64,000 nucleotides of DNA from Promerops cafer (Eukaryota; Chordata; Aves; Passeriformes; Nectariniidae): positions 374,571 to 438,570 of the forward strand of contig VZSE01005880.1 in assembly GCA_013398275.1 (NCBI GenBank), in the 5' to 3' direction. The notes below the pieces were generated by a model, which saw only the letters and a list, made by a program, of their open reading frames with translations, was not told where the DNA came from and made no database searches. The position numbers and the translations under genes are program-made. Below are positions 12,736 to 25,300 of this stretch, in pieces. How positions within the stretch are numbered: position 1 is the first letter of the stretch; every line of letters begins with the position of its first letter.

Positions 12736-12773
12736 ATTAGTTCCTGCAAGCCTCATTAGTTCCTACCAGCCTC
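12736..12773 (+). repeat. 19-bp tandem duplication, two copies
   Basis: ATTAGTTCCTGCAAGCCTC (12736-12754) is followed directly by ATTAGTTCCTACCAGCCTC (12755-12773), with two mismatches. It is a small local duplication with no wider unit. Confidence 0.85.
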
Positions 12774-13559
12774 ATTCAGTATTCTACAATGAGTTGCTTC
12801 AGGGAGTTAAACTCATTAGGAAAAAATCAAAGAGTTCAGATTTCCTCTTCAGAATATAACTATTTTACAAACAGAGGATTGAGTGATCAGTGCCTGCAAG
12901 TGGGAGAGAACATGAGTCAGGGTGGAGGACACCCAGTTCCCCTTAGCTGTCACACTAAATTTGTGTTCTTCAGTCAAATCATGAAACCACCAGTAGCCAA
13001 ATGAAGTTACTTCAATGTTATTCATTGAAGGCAAAATAAGAAGTGTTTCAAGCCAAATGCACACTAGTGCATGAAATAATTTTGATGAGTTTTCTAGATA
13101 AGAATTACACTTATGCCAAAATATTCTCATCAAGTCTTTGTTTTAATTTACCTTTGAATCTAGTCATTATGTCATAAGGTTCTGTGTTCATGGTTCAGCT
13201 TTTCCACTGATTTTTCATACATTGTAAAAAAAAGGTATTATTAGAAACATTTTAGTGAAACAAAACATTTAGCAAAAAAGCTGCTTCAGGATAAAATGAG
13301 GTTTGAAGGGACACAGTGTTGCTGTGATATGATAGTATATATGTTTGATAGAGAGAAGAACAGGTCATTTCAAATGATTTAAACCAAATAAGATGGAAGT
13401 GGTTGGTTGATTTATTTATAACATGTATTTAAAGGACCATTTATGTGAAATATATAATGTGAATAATTTGAACTACACATTCAGAAGCTGTATCAAGAGT
13501 ACAACAACTATCAGGCACTTTCAGATGTTAAGGAGTGTCTGCAAATGCCTACATACTCT

Positions 13560-13870
13560 CCTTCAGCTATTCCTGAATGTTCTAATGGCACCTGCACACC
13601 CCCCGAAGTGCTGCTGCCAGTGAGTATTTTAGGTGGCTCAGGTTCTGAGATCTCGGTATAGCCCCGGGGCTGGGAGGTGGTTGTACCTCCGCAGCTCTGT
13701 GTGACAGCCCAATGTCCCTCTTTGTGCTGAGGCTTCCCCTACACGCTCACCCCTCCTGTTGGAGGCTGTGCCTCTGTGTGCACCCTGCCCCTTGCAGCAG
13801 CCCCCTGCTGTCCATGCTGGTGAGAAAACACCTCTGAGCTCATGAACATAGACCCCACATGGGCATTTCA
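13560..13870. other. GC-richer patch of unknown origin
   Basis: About 300 bp clearly richer in G+C than its AT-rich surroundings, with cytosine runs (CACCCCCCG near 13600, CAGCCCCCTGCTG near 13800). CpG dinucleotides are few, so this is not a CpG island. It may be a very old, unrecognised repeat. The minus-strand open frame 13638-13940 runs through it and through the 26-bp tandem repeat at its end. I consider that frame spurious. Confidence 0.5.
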
Positions 13871-13900
13871 TACTTAGACCCCACATGGGCATTTCATACT
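13849..13900 (+). repeat. 26-bp tandem duplication, two perfect copies
   Basis: The 26-bp unit starting TAGACCCCACATGGGCATTT occurs at 13849-13874 and again at 13875-13900 with no difference. A short third fragment (TAC) follows. Perfect identity implies a recent slip or a mutable minisatellite. Confidence 0.95.
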
Positions 13901-14881
13901 TACAATTTATACAAAAATCTTTAGAGAAAAAAATGGCCAATCAGAAGGGACAGTTAGAATTTTTCCACATCACAAAAGGCAAAAAGGCAAACCATCATCC
14001 AGAGCTCTAGAAATATGAAATAATATTTTGTATTTTTAAAATTTTAGTGCATTCATATTTTAATTAATTTTATACTTATAAATGGGTAATTTTTTCTTGA
14101 AAGTAATGCTATGTTTCCTGTTATGAAAATGATATCCTCATTGATAATAGCAGTTGAATAAACCATATTCTACCTGATGATTCATAATTGTTATTCTAAC
14201 TCATGAAACGAAAACATAATTGTAATTGCTATACCTTAATTTTAAACCAGAAAGTCTAGGGAGCTCTACAGATTAGTACTTCATGCTAGCAGAAAATTTT
14301 GAGATATTCTATTTGGGACTCAAATGGAGATTAAAATTTTGCAGTTTCCTTTAAAGAAGAATTTTAATAGTAGTAAATACCCTTTGCTATCACATTATGC
14401 ATTTCTCCAGATGCATAAATGCAGCATAAAAATCAGTAAACATTGTATTTAAAATGAACTTTCTTGTGTGTATTCCTTGAGGCATCTGCTTCAAGATTTT
14501 CATCTGCATCTGACCATGAAATTCTGGTTTTGCTGTGGTACCTGATTTTCCTGTGTGGCAGATTGTTCACATTTCCTCTGTAAAAATGCTTCAGAAGAGT
14601 AATAGTCCCAAAGTGATACTGGGTATTTCAAGCTCAAGGTTCCATCTCAGGGGAGATGAAGAAAGCATGCAATGCTGTGTTGATAGCAAGATATTAGCAT
14701 GAGGCCAAGTTTGGAAAATAATTATCACCTTTAACTCTGTTGCATCTTGCATGTAGATTTGTTAATGCATCTACGAGCATTTAAGTCAATGTTGCCTATG
14801 TAGGAATCCTAGATGAAAAGAAACTTGAAGTCCTATGTCCTCTTCACACTCACTTTATTCACTGTTGACTTTCTCCTCTTC

Positions 14882-14903
14882 ATATATATATATATATATA
14901 TAT
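14882..14903. repeat. (AT)11 microsatellite
   Basis: An uninterrupted alternating A/T run of about 22 bp, immediately followed by TTTACTTTTG. The 149-codon plus-strand open frame at 14813-15262 reads through it as alternating Ile-Tyr, which argues that the frame is not a gene. Confidence 0.95.
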
Positions 14904-15162
14904 TTACTTTTGATTCTTTAGTCACTTTAAATAAATTACTATATATTTTTTTTCATTTAATTATTCACTATGTAACGTGTGGCACATTAGGGAACACATG
15001 GTCAGTAATTTCACTGCAAGAGGAGCAGGGGCAGTCTGAACTGAACTGGGAAGGCAGCAGAAGGATTGTAGACCTTGCTGCTTTTGTAGCACTGGGAGGA
15101 CGGAGGCAGATGTTGTTGACTGTGTTGACTTTTTTACTGGAACATCCCAGTGTCTGTTTCTA

Positions 15163-15209
15163 TGTGAAGCAGAGAATTTCTCCTTCTTTCTGTGAAGCAG
15201 AGAATTTCT
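15163..15209 (+). repeat. 28-bp period duplication, two partial copies
   Basis: TGTGAAGCAGAGAATTTCT occurs at 15163-15181 and again at 15191-15209, separated by CCTTCTTTC. It is a local direct duplication within otherwise unique sequence. Confidence 0.9.
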
Positions 15210-16183
15210 GTGTTGAATGTTTTCCAGATTGCACAGAAGCAGAGATAACAAAATTTCAGTGAGGGTGACCTGGTAGGAACAGCACAGGGTGGGGGAATCA
15301 GAACATGTGAGTGATGTTCCTTAAGCTGCTACAGACACCTTAAATAACCTTCAACAAGCCCATGTTTAGTATTTCTCCTCGCATGACACCTAATCCTGAA
15401 AGAAAATATGAGCTTTATTATATTTGTCTTTGCCAACACTAAGTTCTTTTTGAAAAGGAGGTATTATAACAATGCAAAGTATTAATTCTTTGACATTTTT
15501 AAAAACTAATGACAAAGGTAATATTTCTTTTTTGTGGTAGCATTATGTGCACAAAATTAGATTGGTAGCAATGGCTGAATCAGTACCAAACTCATCAAAT
15601 CTGAGTCAGCAACTTAAAATAAGATTTAATTTCCTATTTCCAGTACTCTGGACTCACTTTAATAGGGAGAAATTGATTGAATATTTATTGAACAATACTG
15701 CGAGGAAAAAACTTTTCTTTTTTCAGCAATGAACCTTTTCTACTCTGGATATGTAACCAACTTTGCATTTTATTTTCAATAGAAGCATCAACTAAGCTTG
15801 AATAATCCATACTTCTCTAGCCTGCATCTGATTAAAAATGATCAATTTACTGGACCATTTTCCTATGTACTGTTTAATCAGTAATTGGTTTCAAGTTAAA
15901 AAAAATACTTCTGTCTAAAAAAACACATTAGTCTTCTAGGGTCTGATGGGAGATGAATACTGAGGAATACTGATGATGCATATGCTAGGAAACCTAATTC
16001 TCTAATTCCTGTTCTTCTGCAACCATCTCTTTTTCATAGAAAACATCCTTCAGAGTCCTTCATGAAGAAACAAATCCATGTGTTGTAAAGCTGTTAGGGG
16101 GCAAGCAAAGACAGCTTGATATACTCAGTACCCTGATTGTAAGTGTCTTCCCAGGCTTCTCTGGACAGACAGGCATTTACTTT

Positions 16184-16205
16184 AAAAAAAAAATAAAAAT
16201 AAAAA
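16184..16205. repeat. A-rich simple repeat
   Basis: Ten A, then TAAAAAT and AAAAA. It is a short A-rich low-complexity run with no recognisable retroposon body upstream. Confidence 0.85.
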
Positions 16206-17436
16206 GTTCTCCTTTCACTGTCTCACGTTCACTATATTCATAGACTTCAAAAGAAATTGGCCTGGTCACAGCATCCACAGTGATGGATCTGAGTGGCTCT
16301 GGCTCTCAAAGCATTAGTGGTCTGTGATGAGCAGTGCAGGACAGTTATGAAGGATGGATGGCTGATGATTTTGGTGAAGCTTTGTAAGCATTTTCTATTT
16401 ATCTCTTTATAGTGGATCTGCTTACCCATTTTCATCACTGATATAGACATGTTGATGGTCTGCATTTTCTGTAAGAGTAAATGTGTAATATTATAAATTA
16501 TTCATTACACCTGTGTGTTTCAATCAGAAGAGAAGACAATAAACAGCAAGAAAAACAGTAATAAGGGCAATGAAATCTCTGTTAGAGTCCATTCTTGTTA
16601 AGGTACTGGAAGACATAAGAGATTGCTCCAAGCTGCCCACACACATATTCTGCTTATTTTCATTAGGTAAAAAAGCCCCTTCCCATTAAGCAGTGCATGT
16701 CATTGATCCCTTGTGGAGCAACGTGAGGATTGAGCAGAGTTGACACTTTATGAATGGGACAGAGTTACACAAATGTTCCATGTCACAACTCATATTTTTT
16801 TCACTTCTAAATCTTGCTGAATAAACTCATTCCTGCAGCCAAAATATTATCTTTATTTAGTTTTGGCAGGAGTGATTTAGATCAATTAGGGGCTTACTTA
16901 AATGCAAAATATGTTTTAAAAATATATATAAGTAATATTTATTCATCAGGGTTTTTTATGCTTTAATACCACACTGAAAACTCTTGGCTCAAGTAAGCAT
17001 CTTAATTCAGGGATCATGTTCTGTCTCTGATCCTATGACTGTCGTTGCTAATGCTTATATTTACATACTCATATATCATGAGGTTACAGTCAGATCATAC
17101 AATAATCTCTGGCTTTCCTTGTTAACTTTTATAAGACAAGGTTATTAACTCCAAAATTCAAATACTGCAGAATTGGAAAAAGGAGAGAGTTTTGATATCT
17201 AAAGTTTTAGAAGAACAATTATACACAAGACTTAATGAAGAAATTAGGAGAAAAAGAACACTTTGTTGTCAAGGCTAGATCTGTCCTTTTTCTGATCTTG
17301 AAACACTATAGTATCTTACTGCTTTATCAGATAAATTTAGTCTTGGTGCCAGGCCTTGCTTCCCCAGAGTCTTATCAGTAGAATGTGTATAAAAGGATTT
17401 GGGAACAGAAGTCAGTTAAGTTTATATTATGACAGG

Positions 17437-18081
17437 ACAATTTGGACTGGAAAGAAGCACAGGAGATCTCCAATTCCACCTCCTTCTCCAGTCACAGTCA
17501 GCTATGGGGTGGGACTGGGACACCCAGCTGAGCCTTGCAAACCTCAGAGGATGGAGGCAGCACAGCCTCTCTGGGCAGCCTCTTCTGCTGCTTGACTGCC
17601 CTCATGGAGAAAGGTTTCTCCTTATGTCCGTTCTGAGCGCCTGTTGTTCCAGCTTATGCCCCTTGTCATCCCAGCAGGCAGCACTGTGAGGAGGCAGGCT
17701 CTTTCCCACAGCCTCCTAAGGGTGTGGACAGGCTGCTGCTTTAGCTCTCCTGAAATCCCTGTTTCTCGAGCTGAACAAGCACAGCTCCTCAGCGTCTCCT
17801 CGCAGGACAAGCAGCCCCCAGCCATCCTGATGACCCTCTGCTGAACTCGCTCATCATCTTTCTGGCAGACCAAACCTGGACACAGCCCTGTAGATGTGGT
17901 CCAACATGTGCATAGCAGAGGCAGTTCATCACTTCCCTTGATCTGTGCTGCTGCTGCTGCTGCTGCTGACACAGCCCAGGAAATTGTTGGCTTTCCTTGC
18001 TGGCAGCACACGCTGTCGGACAGAGTGTCCACCAAGGCTCCAAGGACCTTGGCAGCACAGTGCTCTCCTGCTTGCCAGGAA
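17437..18081 (-). mobile_element. CR1 LINE fragment, antisense, with internal (TGC)n expansion
   Basis: Read on the plus strand this is the reverse complement of the distal part of CR1. Successive matching blocks are TTTGGACTGGAAAG near the 3' end, CACAGCCTCTCTGGGCAGCC (about 17558), CTTGACTGCCCTCATGG (about 17592), TTTCTCCTTATGTCC (about 17615), CTTATGCCCCTTGTC (about 17653), GAGCTGAACAAGC (about 17768), CTCTGCTGAACTCGCTC (about 17837), CTGGACACAGCCCTGTAGAT (about 17876), CATCACTTCCCTTGA (about 17928), CAGCCCAGGAAATTGTTGGC and TGTCCACCAAGGCTCC. Divergence and indels show it is old. The overlapping open frames on both strands (17356-18141) are by-products of this repeat. Confidence 0.95.
17946..17968. 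repeat. (TGC)7 microsatellite inside CR1
   Basis: About seven and a half uninterrupted TGC units. They lie where the CR1 sequence normally has a short CTGCTGG-type word, so the expansion appears to have arisen from a seed within the retrotransposon. Confidence 0.93.
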
Positions 18082-19348
18082 GCACACTTCAAAGTACAGA
18101 TCATGAAATGAAAACATGGAATATTTTATTCTGATTCCCAAGAAAGATATTTTGACATATTTTTGTTCTTTATGTTTTCTTTGAACAATTAAAGCTCAAT
18201 TACATTGATCCAATTTTGCAAAGAACTGGAATTATGACAGAACTCTACATTCTGTCTGCATTTCTTAAATTGGTTGAAACTGCTAATCTATCCTTTTCCT
18301 CAGGAAGATCCTAGAAAAAGTTTTAAACAATACTATTCTATTTATTGAATTCAGCTTGATTGGAATGTGTTATGATTCTCATATTTTACTGATATTTTAT
18401 AGGAGTGGAAAATATAATATGCAAATTGACTGTGCAGGAAGAAAAATGATCAGAAGAGGAAAAGTGAAGCAAAAATAGTATCTGCCAGACAACCAGCAGT
18501 TATTCTTTTGCAATTGACTTGCAAAACAGGAACAGGATTTGTGTGTTTCAATCATACCAGTAAACAAATAAATGAAGCCCTTATGCAGCATTTTATGCAG
18601 GATACTGTGGACTTTATAGCTTGTTTTTTTTGCCATTTGTAATGAGAAAGGGCAACAGATTGGAAGAAGGCAGCATTAAACCATAAATTAATGAACTGTA
18701 ATGTCTTTAAATCCCATTGTGAGCTAATGTTAGATTGTCATTGGTTAAATGCTTTCAAGGACTGATATTAATAACACTCTAAAGGGAGAGATGTCAGCTC
18801 CCTAATGGAATGGGGCTATTCAAGCAATATATTTGAAGACTGGTCAGCAAGCTAGCAAGAGCAAAGTGTATGCATGGAGACAAGGGAAAAGGAAGATCAG
18901 AGGATCATCACTTAATCCTTCCATCTTAGACTGTCAGAGATGAGAGAATAAATCAGTTTTTCACAAGAACGCTTTGTCCTGCTGGGCTTGTGTGATGCTG
19001 CAGTTCCAGGAACAAAAGTGACAGGGGAAGGTATTTATTACAATGCTGCTCTGAAAATGAAATAAAAGCAAGTAAAAAAATCCTGCTCCCTAATTACAAA
19101 ATAGAAGGTTGTTAAAAATATCTCAGTGTCTTCCATTGTCACAGTAACATTCATCCCACAGGGGTTTAAAACTTTTCATCACTTCCCATCCTTAAGAATG
19201 GGCATCCATTTCTGCCACGTTCCACTGCAGCTGCTTAGAAGATGGACACTGGAAATGAAAGAGAAACAAATCTTTAAATGAAAATGCAGAGGTATTGTAG
19301 TAGGACAGGATGGAATTTAGCCAGTTCCTGAAATAATAACTAGATTGA

Positions 19349-19365
19349 TTTTTTTTTTTTTTTTT
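19349..19365. repeat. poly-T tract
   Basis: Seventeen consecutive T following TAGATTGA, ending at GAGAAGTAG. It is a simple homopolymer with no retroposon attached. Confidence 0.9.
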
Positions 19366-22300
19366 GAGAAGTAGTAAGACTATACTTGAAGGCATATACT
19401 ACTGGGTCGGTACGGTGTCAGAGTATTATTCTTTTTTTTTTTTGTGGATGTCGAAGTCCATTTGGGTCAAAACTGCATGCTCAGCAGAGATTGGGTCTCC
19501 TGTGCTATGCTTTGACTGTCATAGTGTTCTCTGGGTCCAGAAGCCATTCTCTCTGAGCTGTGTTAGCTGTGACAGAAGATGAGACCGGTGCGGGGCCAGA
19601 CAGTTTGCTACGAGCAGTGTGCTGCACTGACCAAGCTACACCATGGGAAAGCCAAATGGGTGCTGGAGGCTTGAGGATTGCTGGAAAGGCAAGCAGATGG
19701 CTTCTGTTAATTCCCAACAGAAGGTACAAAGAGGGAGGAGAAAAAGTCTGAGGTGGGAGATGAGCTGATATTTTTATTGAGGGTACTGTTGGAACTATGT
19801 GGACATTAAAATTGCTCACGTATTTAAAGGGATTGGTGACGTCTGTACTCAGGCAGCATCTTGCCCTTTGCTATTACAAAAAATTGGGTGTTCCTCTGGG
19901 AGACAGGAATGGAGAAAATGCTTCTATTTTAAAATAAGAGCTGTGGAGATTACAGGGTGGGTGATCCAGGGATAACCAACGATTTGCAAGGATGTAATTG
20001 CTGTCTGTTAAGAGCACCATATTTAAAAAAACCAAAACAAAACAGTATTTTTCATAATGCAGGGGTTTCATCTTAACCTAGGAACATATAGCAGTGCAAA
20101 GATCATTAAAAGGTCGCATCTTTTAATTTCTGGAAAACAAGATCAGCAGATCATGATGTGTTGGTGGGCAGGTAGAGAGATTTAGAGTTTGCATAAGAAA
20201 CTTGGGAGATGCAGATACATCCTTTGGGACGTTTTGCCTGTGTGCCAAGGAGCACTCCCTCCTCTAGCACACAGTGTGATTGATGGTTTTAGTTATGGTT
20301 TCAAGGTCACACCCTAATATATAGTGTTCATTGCAAGATTATTCTGCCATTATTGTACCAACTGTACATTGTTATGGTACAGATTTCTTCTAAAATGAAA
20401 AAAGAGAATAATCTCCTATATTTCCACACTGATTTATTCTAAACCAAAAAGTAAACTCACAATAGCCGAAAAGGTAATAACATAAATACCCTGAAGGGTC
20501 TTGTTCCCATTAAACTTCTGAGAGAGATGGATTTGCCTTTCAAACATTTTATTGGTTAAATGTAATCACATAAAATAGTCCAGTCCTCACAAATTTTTAG
20601 AAGATGGTACTGTGACCTATAAAAGGAATGTATTAATCTTTACCTTTATTAGCTTTTACATGAAAGACTGTCATTTTCTGTTAGAAAGAAGCATTTTTAT
20701 TAGTTGTCTGAAAGCAACAGAACAGTAAATTTTTACTTTTGATTTAACAAAAATAACATTGTATACTTTTGGCAAAATATTTCTCGGGAAATGCACATTT
20801 GAAAAAAAAAGAGGGTGGGTGCTATTAAGAACACAGATGTATACACTGAGACTGGTGATAGGAGATCACATGGGAACCTAAGTGATTCTGACAGCTTTTC
20901 TGTTTTAATGGTATTCTTGTTTGAGAAAATGCTGGGTAAGAACTGCTGCAACCTTGCACTTCTTGCACCTGCCTTATTCTGTGTGAAGCAAAAAGTTCAA
21001 CAGTTCAGGTATTCCTGAATGCAGTTTGCTTAGATTTCCATCATGGAGAGAGAGCTGTGCTTGATCATGGTGACAGCCGAGGCTCTCGACAGCACTGTGC
21101 CAGGCATCAGTGCAGAAGGTGGCATGTGGCTGTCGTAGACAAAAGGAAAGGAAGACAGCATGGATTAAAATAGTTTTTAGGGACTTTTGAGGATGTTTTG
21201 CAAGGCACTTCAAAAAGTTTAAATATCAGTTATGGTCCACATATTTATTTGGAAACCATCAGTTCAGAGATGATCACAAGGGCTCATGAGTCAGGGATTG
21301 TCATCCACATCTTCTGCCCGTGTGTGCAGTGAGGACTCCAGTCCCTTTTTAGAAAGACTGAGAGCAGAAACTGTGTGTATGTCTGACTGCTGGCACAACT
21401 TTGGGACTGACAGGAATGGTTTCTATTTTTCCTTCCCCATATGGACTATCGGAGGAGCAGTGAAGAAAAGCAGTTATTTCTGTTTCCCATGCTTCAATTT
21501 TCTTTGTACAGAGAAAAAATAAAATTTAAAGAAAATCAAAATACAAAAAGAAAGGAAAGCTGAATAACAAGGAAGGTCAATTATCAGTTGATGACCATGA
21601 ATATTGAAATATATGTTCATCCCTAAAAGACATGTCTTGTGGTGGCTACCCTACACTTTACCCTTAGCAAGTGTGAGAGATTGCTTGTCTTTAACAAGAT
21701 TCTTTTCATCCTCTCTGCAGGAACTCTTCAACTCTATGTCTACCCATGCCTAAACTATAAATTCAATTCCCAAATTCAAATCTTGCCTCTTCTGCATCTC
21801 TTCAGTCCTGTTATTTTTTATCAATCTTAGTTGTAATTTTTCTCTTCTCTGGCCTTGTTGTGCAGAGTGATGTCTGTGTTTTCTATATCTGGCATAGACT
21901 GTGCAGATGAAAGGCTCACAGGATGTGTCCCCATCACTCATCAAAGTGGAATCAGGCTTGCCCTGATCTTCTGCACCTCTCTGCTTTCCTGCAGCCCTTG
22001 CTCCTGGGAGAACAATGTGACTCCAAAGAAGAGCTCTTTTCCCCCATTTGCAAAGGACACTTAGTCAGAAGTGTCTTTCCAAGGGAAAACTGGAATTATT
22101 GGGAGGACTGGAGAGTTGCTTAGCCAGCTGCAGCCATGGTAGCGTGACTCAGAACAGCACAGGCAATGCTGTAATGAGCAAGATGCTGCCAACTGTTAGT
22201 TCATCTGCCTTGAGAGTTTGGGAGTAAAGAAACGAGGAAAAGAAAGGAAAGTGCAGCCAAAGGCACTTAAATATCATTAGAGTTATGTAAATCAGGCGAG

Positions 22301-25300
22301 TTAAAAAGACAGAACCTGAGTGTTATTTCCCTCCAGGGGAGTTCTGGGGAAAACTGAAAGGGGGGAACAATATCTTAAAGAAAGATGAATTGACAATTTT
22401 TCTACATGAGATTTTTTTTGGGTAGACAGAATATAACCTTATATTGATGTCTTATTTTGCAAGACTGATAAATATAAATACAGAATTTAATCCTTTAAGG
22501 ATTTTATTTATCAAAATGTTCATACCTGGCTTTAACATTTTAACTGTGCTGGGTATTGATGCATGAAATAGAAATAATTACATATTTTTTGGTTACTCTT
22601 CCCTTCCAAACTGATTAAAATATTTTATATTTAACTGCACATTACTTCAATTATTTTGGGTTGTGCATAAGAAATTCAAAGCTCAGAGCAGATAGTAAAA
22701 ACATGGCTATTAAAGACCATGACAGATACGTATTTCCATGGTCAGGAGCCTTTACAGCTGTGACTTTAACTATTAAAAGATATTCCCTACAAAAACGTGT
22801 GTTAGCGAGGATAATGTTCAGCAGGGGTGCAGGAGGCCGGAGCAAAGCATCCTGCTCTGCACAGCTCTGCTGTAAGGGCCGTGTGTGACTGATGAGAGCC
22901 ATCAGTTCTGCTCTGTGCCTGCCCTTCAAGGCAGTTTGCCTCAGGTCAACATGGGGTGACTCTATAAATGCATGTCTCTAAATGTCCCAGATCTTTGCAT
23001 AGAGGTTCAAAATTAGGAGGAACTGAGTTGTGATAACCAGGAAAGTGTGGACAGATTACTAAAGAATTCTCTTGTCCCTGTGGCAAAGGACACACAGTAG
23101 CACCTATGAAACTAGATTGGTATTTCCTATGTTACAGATTTCAGCTTATGCCTCCTCCTCTTCACTGTATGGGTAAACAGAACTCTTATCTGAGTTACAG
23201 TGCTAAGGATGGAGATATTAACATGTGGGGACATGACTTTCTACATGTAGCCAGCTTACTAGAGCAACGCCACCTGCAAAGAGAGAGGCTCGCTGTAATC
23301 AGAGCTCTCTGCAGTGGGCAGAGAAGGAGCAGATGAAGAGGCGGGGAGTTGACATAAGAGCTGAGGAGCATCCAGCCAGGGGCAGTGCTGGATTTTATGG
23401 AGAATAAGAGCATGCACAAAGGATTCAGCAGCTAACAGAACATAGACAAAGCCTGGGCCCAGTACACAAAACATTTTTGCTTGGAACTGCCAGTACATCT
23501 GCACTGCAAAATACTGGCCCTCAGAAATAGCTAAGAAAGCTGACTGCGACTGCAGAGATTTCTGCCTGGGATTGCTTGGCTTCTCAGGAGCATTTTGCAG
23601 ACTGTCTTGTGCACCTAAGCCATCTAACATAAATCTTCACCTTACACTCTCCGGGGTGTTGTGGTCATATCCTGATTCACAAAGCAAAGAGGTCGAGACT
23701 GATGAAGGTGTGATGGCTGAAAAATCTGAGCATTTCTTAGATAGTGGCTGTAGCATAATTTATGGGCACATCCCTGGCTCTTCAAATCAAAGTAAAATGA
23801 GGGATTCAGAAACTATTCATAATAAAGAGGACTGCCTGATAGTAAATGAGGTTATCTTACCAATGTATCATGGCACTAGAAATGTGCAAATGTTTCTGCC
23901 ATCACGAGGAGATGTAAGATTTCAACTCCTGTGAGAAGTGATGTGCCACCATAGCTAGTTCAGGGCTTTTGAGGATTTTTGTCAGCCCAAAGGTATTCAG
24001 CTCTAGATGTGCAGCTAAGGGTTAAAGAATGGACAGAGATTTCTGGATTAGTCTGAATAGGAAGAGCAGCAAGTGAGACTGTAGTCATGGCAGTTCCTGA
24101 GAGTATTTTTGGAAACTGCTCTTCGGTTATGTTTTAACATCTAGTTCTCCTGAACAGTGAATGGCATCTCCAGTGCAGCTCATATGAAAGGGGAAGAACA
24201 GGAGCTTGGAGGCATGCAATCCTACTTGCTGTTTTGGAAGCAAAATTTTCTCCTCCAGTGCTGCCACTGGGCCTGCTCAAAGTTGATTTCTCAGCTTTCT
24301 TTGCAGGAAGAGAATAATCAAATCCTGAAAGACTTAAATATGTGAAATCTCTTGAAATTACTAAATGTACTACATATGAAGAAAAAAATGCCTGAATTCT
24401 GAGAGTTTTAATGACCTGTGAAATGAATTTTTGCTTTGTGTCATGTCATGGATATTGTGTACACCCCACAGTGTCCTTGAGAACCTGCTCTGGGGACAGC
24501 AGTAATGCCACATGGGTGTTGTAAATTGTGCACGAGGATTATCCTGTCTGCTTTGCCCACTGACTCTGAGGGGACACTGCTTGAGAACACACATTAAACT
24601 CCAGGTATTTCAACACAAACGGCTGTTCTTGATTTTTTAAGTTGCACGAGGCTCTCACATCTGCTTGACTCACCAGTAGGACAAAATCTATGTTAGGGAG
24701 AAATGTGTGACACTGCATGGAGGAGGCAGAAGATACTGTGTTTCAAGGACAGAAAAACAGACTCCAAAGAAAAACCGCTGTGCTTCAGCCTTATGGTAAG
24801 AGGCTGCTCTGATGATATTGCAGCAAGACTCTACTTTTCAAAAGTGTCTAACAGATGTGAGCCATAGGAAACTGCTCAGGTACCTGCTAATTGGGCCACT
24901 CCACTTGAGAGGCTTTTGAAATGAGTCATAGGTGTAACCAAGTTGTAGGTTCATAACACTGTTTTATTCATAACTCTTGGCTGAGAGATACAGCAGTGAA
25001 CTGTGCTTTTAGATGTACAGGAGGAAAGATGAGCAATGGGCTAACCTTTTTAGAAACCTGAGAGTTGTACTGAAAAGATAGAAAATGTTTCCCAGGTCAG
25101 CAGAACCTCACCCGCAGAGCTGTAGACTGCAGAGGTCGGCAATGATGAGGAGACCTCAAACAGGCAAGGAATGGGTAAACCAGTCAGTCTGGACGCAGCA
25201 AAAGTTAGGAAATAATAGCAGCTGCTACTCACAGAATCAAAGCGTGATAAGAGGCAAGGGCTTCCATCTGATGGTGAGTTCAGGACTCAGTTGGGTCTCA

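Noticed and set aside
14813..15262. 149-codon plus-strand open frame
   Set aside because: It reads through an (AT)11 microsatellite as alternating Ile-Tyr and through a 28-bp duplication. No domain is visible.
17622..18104. 160-codon minus-strand open frame with Ala/Gln-rich run
   Set aside because: It lies in the CR1 copy. The homopolymeric residues come from the (TGC)n expansion.
23572..23934. 120-codon plus-strand open frame with mixed polar sequence
   Set aside because: Its texture is protein-like but it lacks any recognised family, promoter or splice context. Kept as chance.
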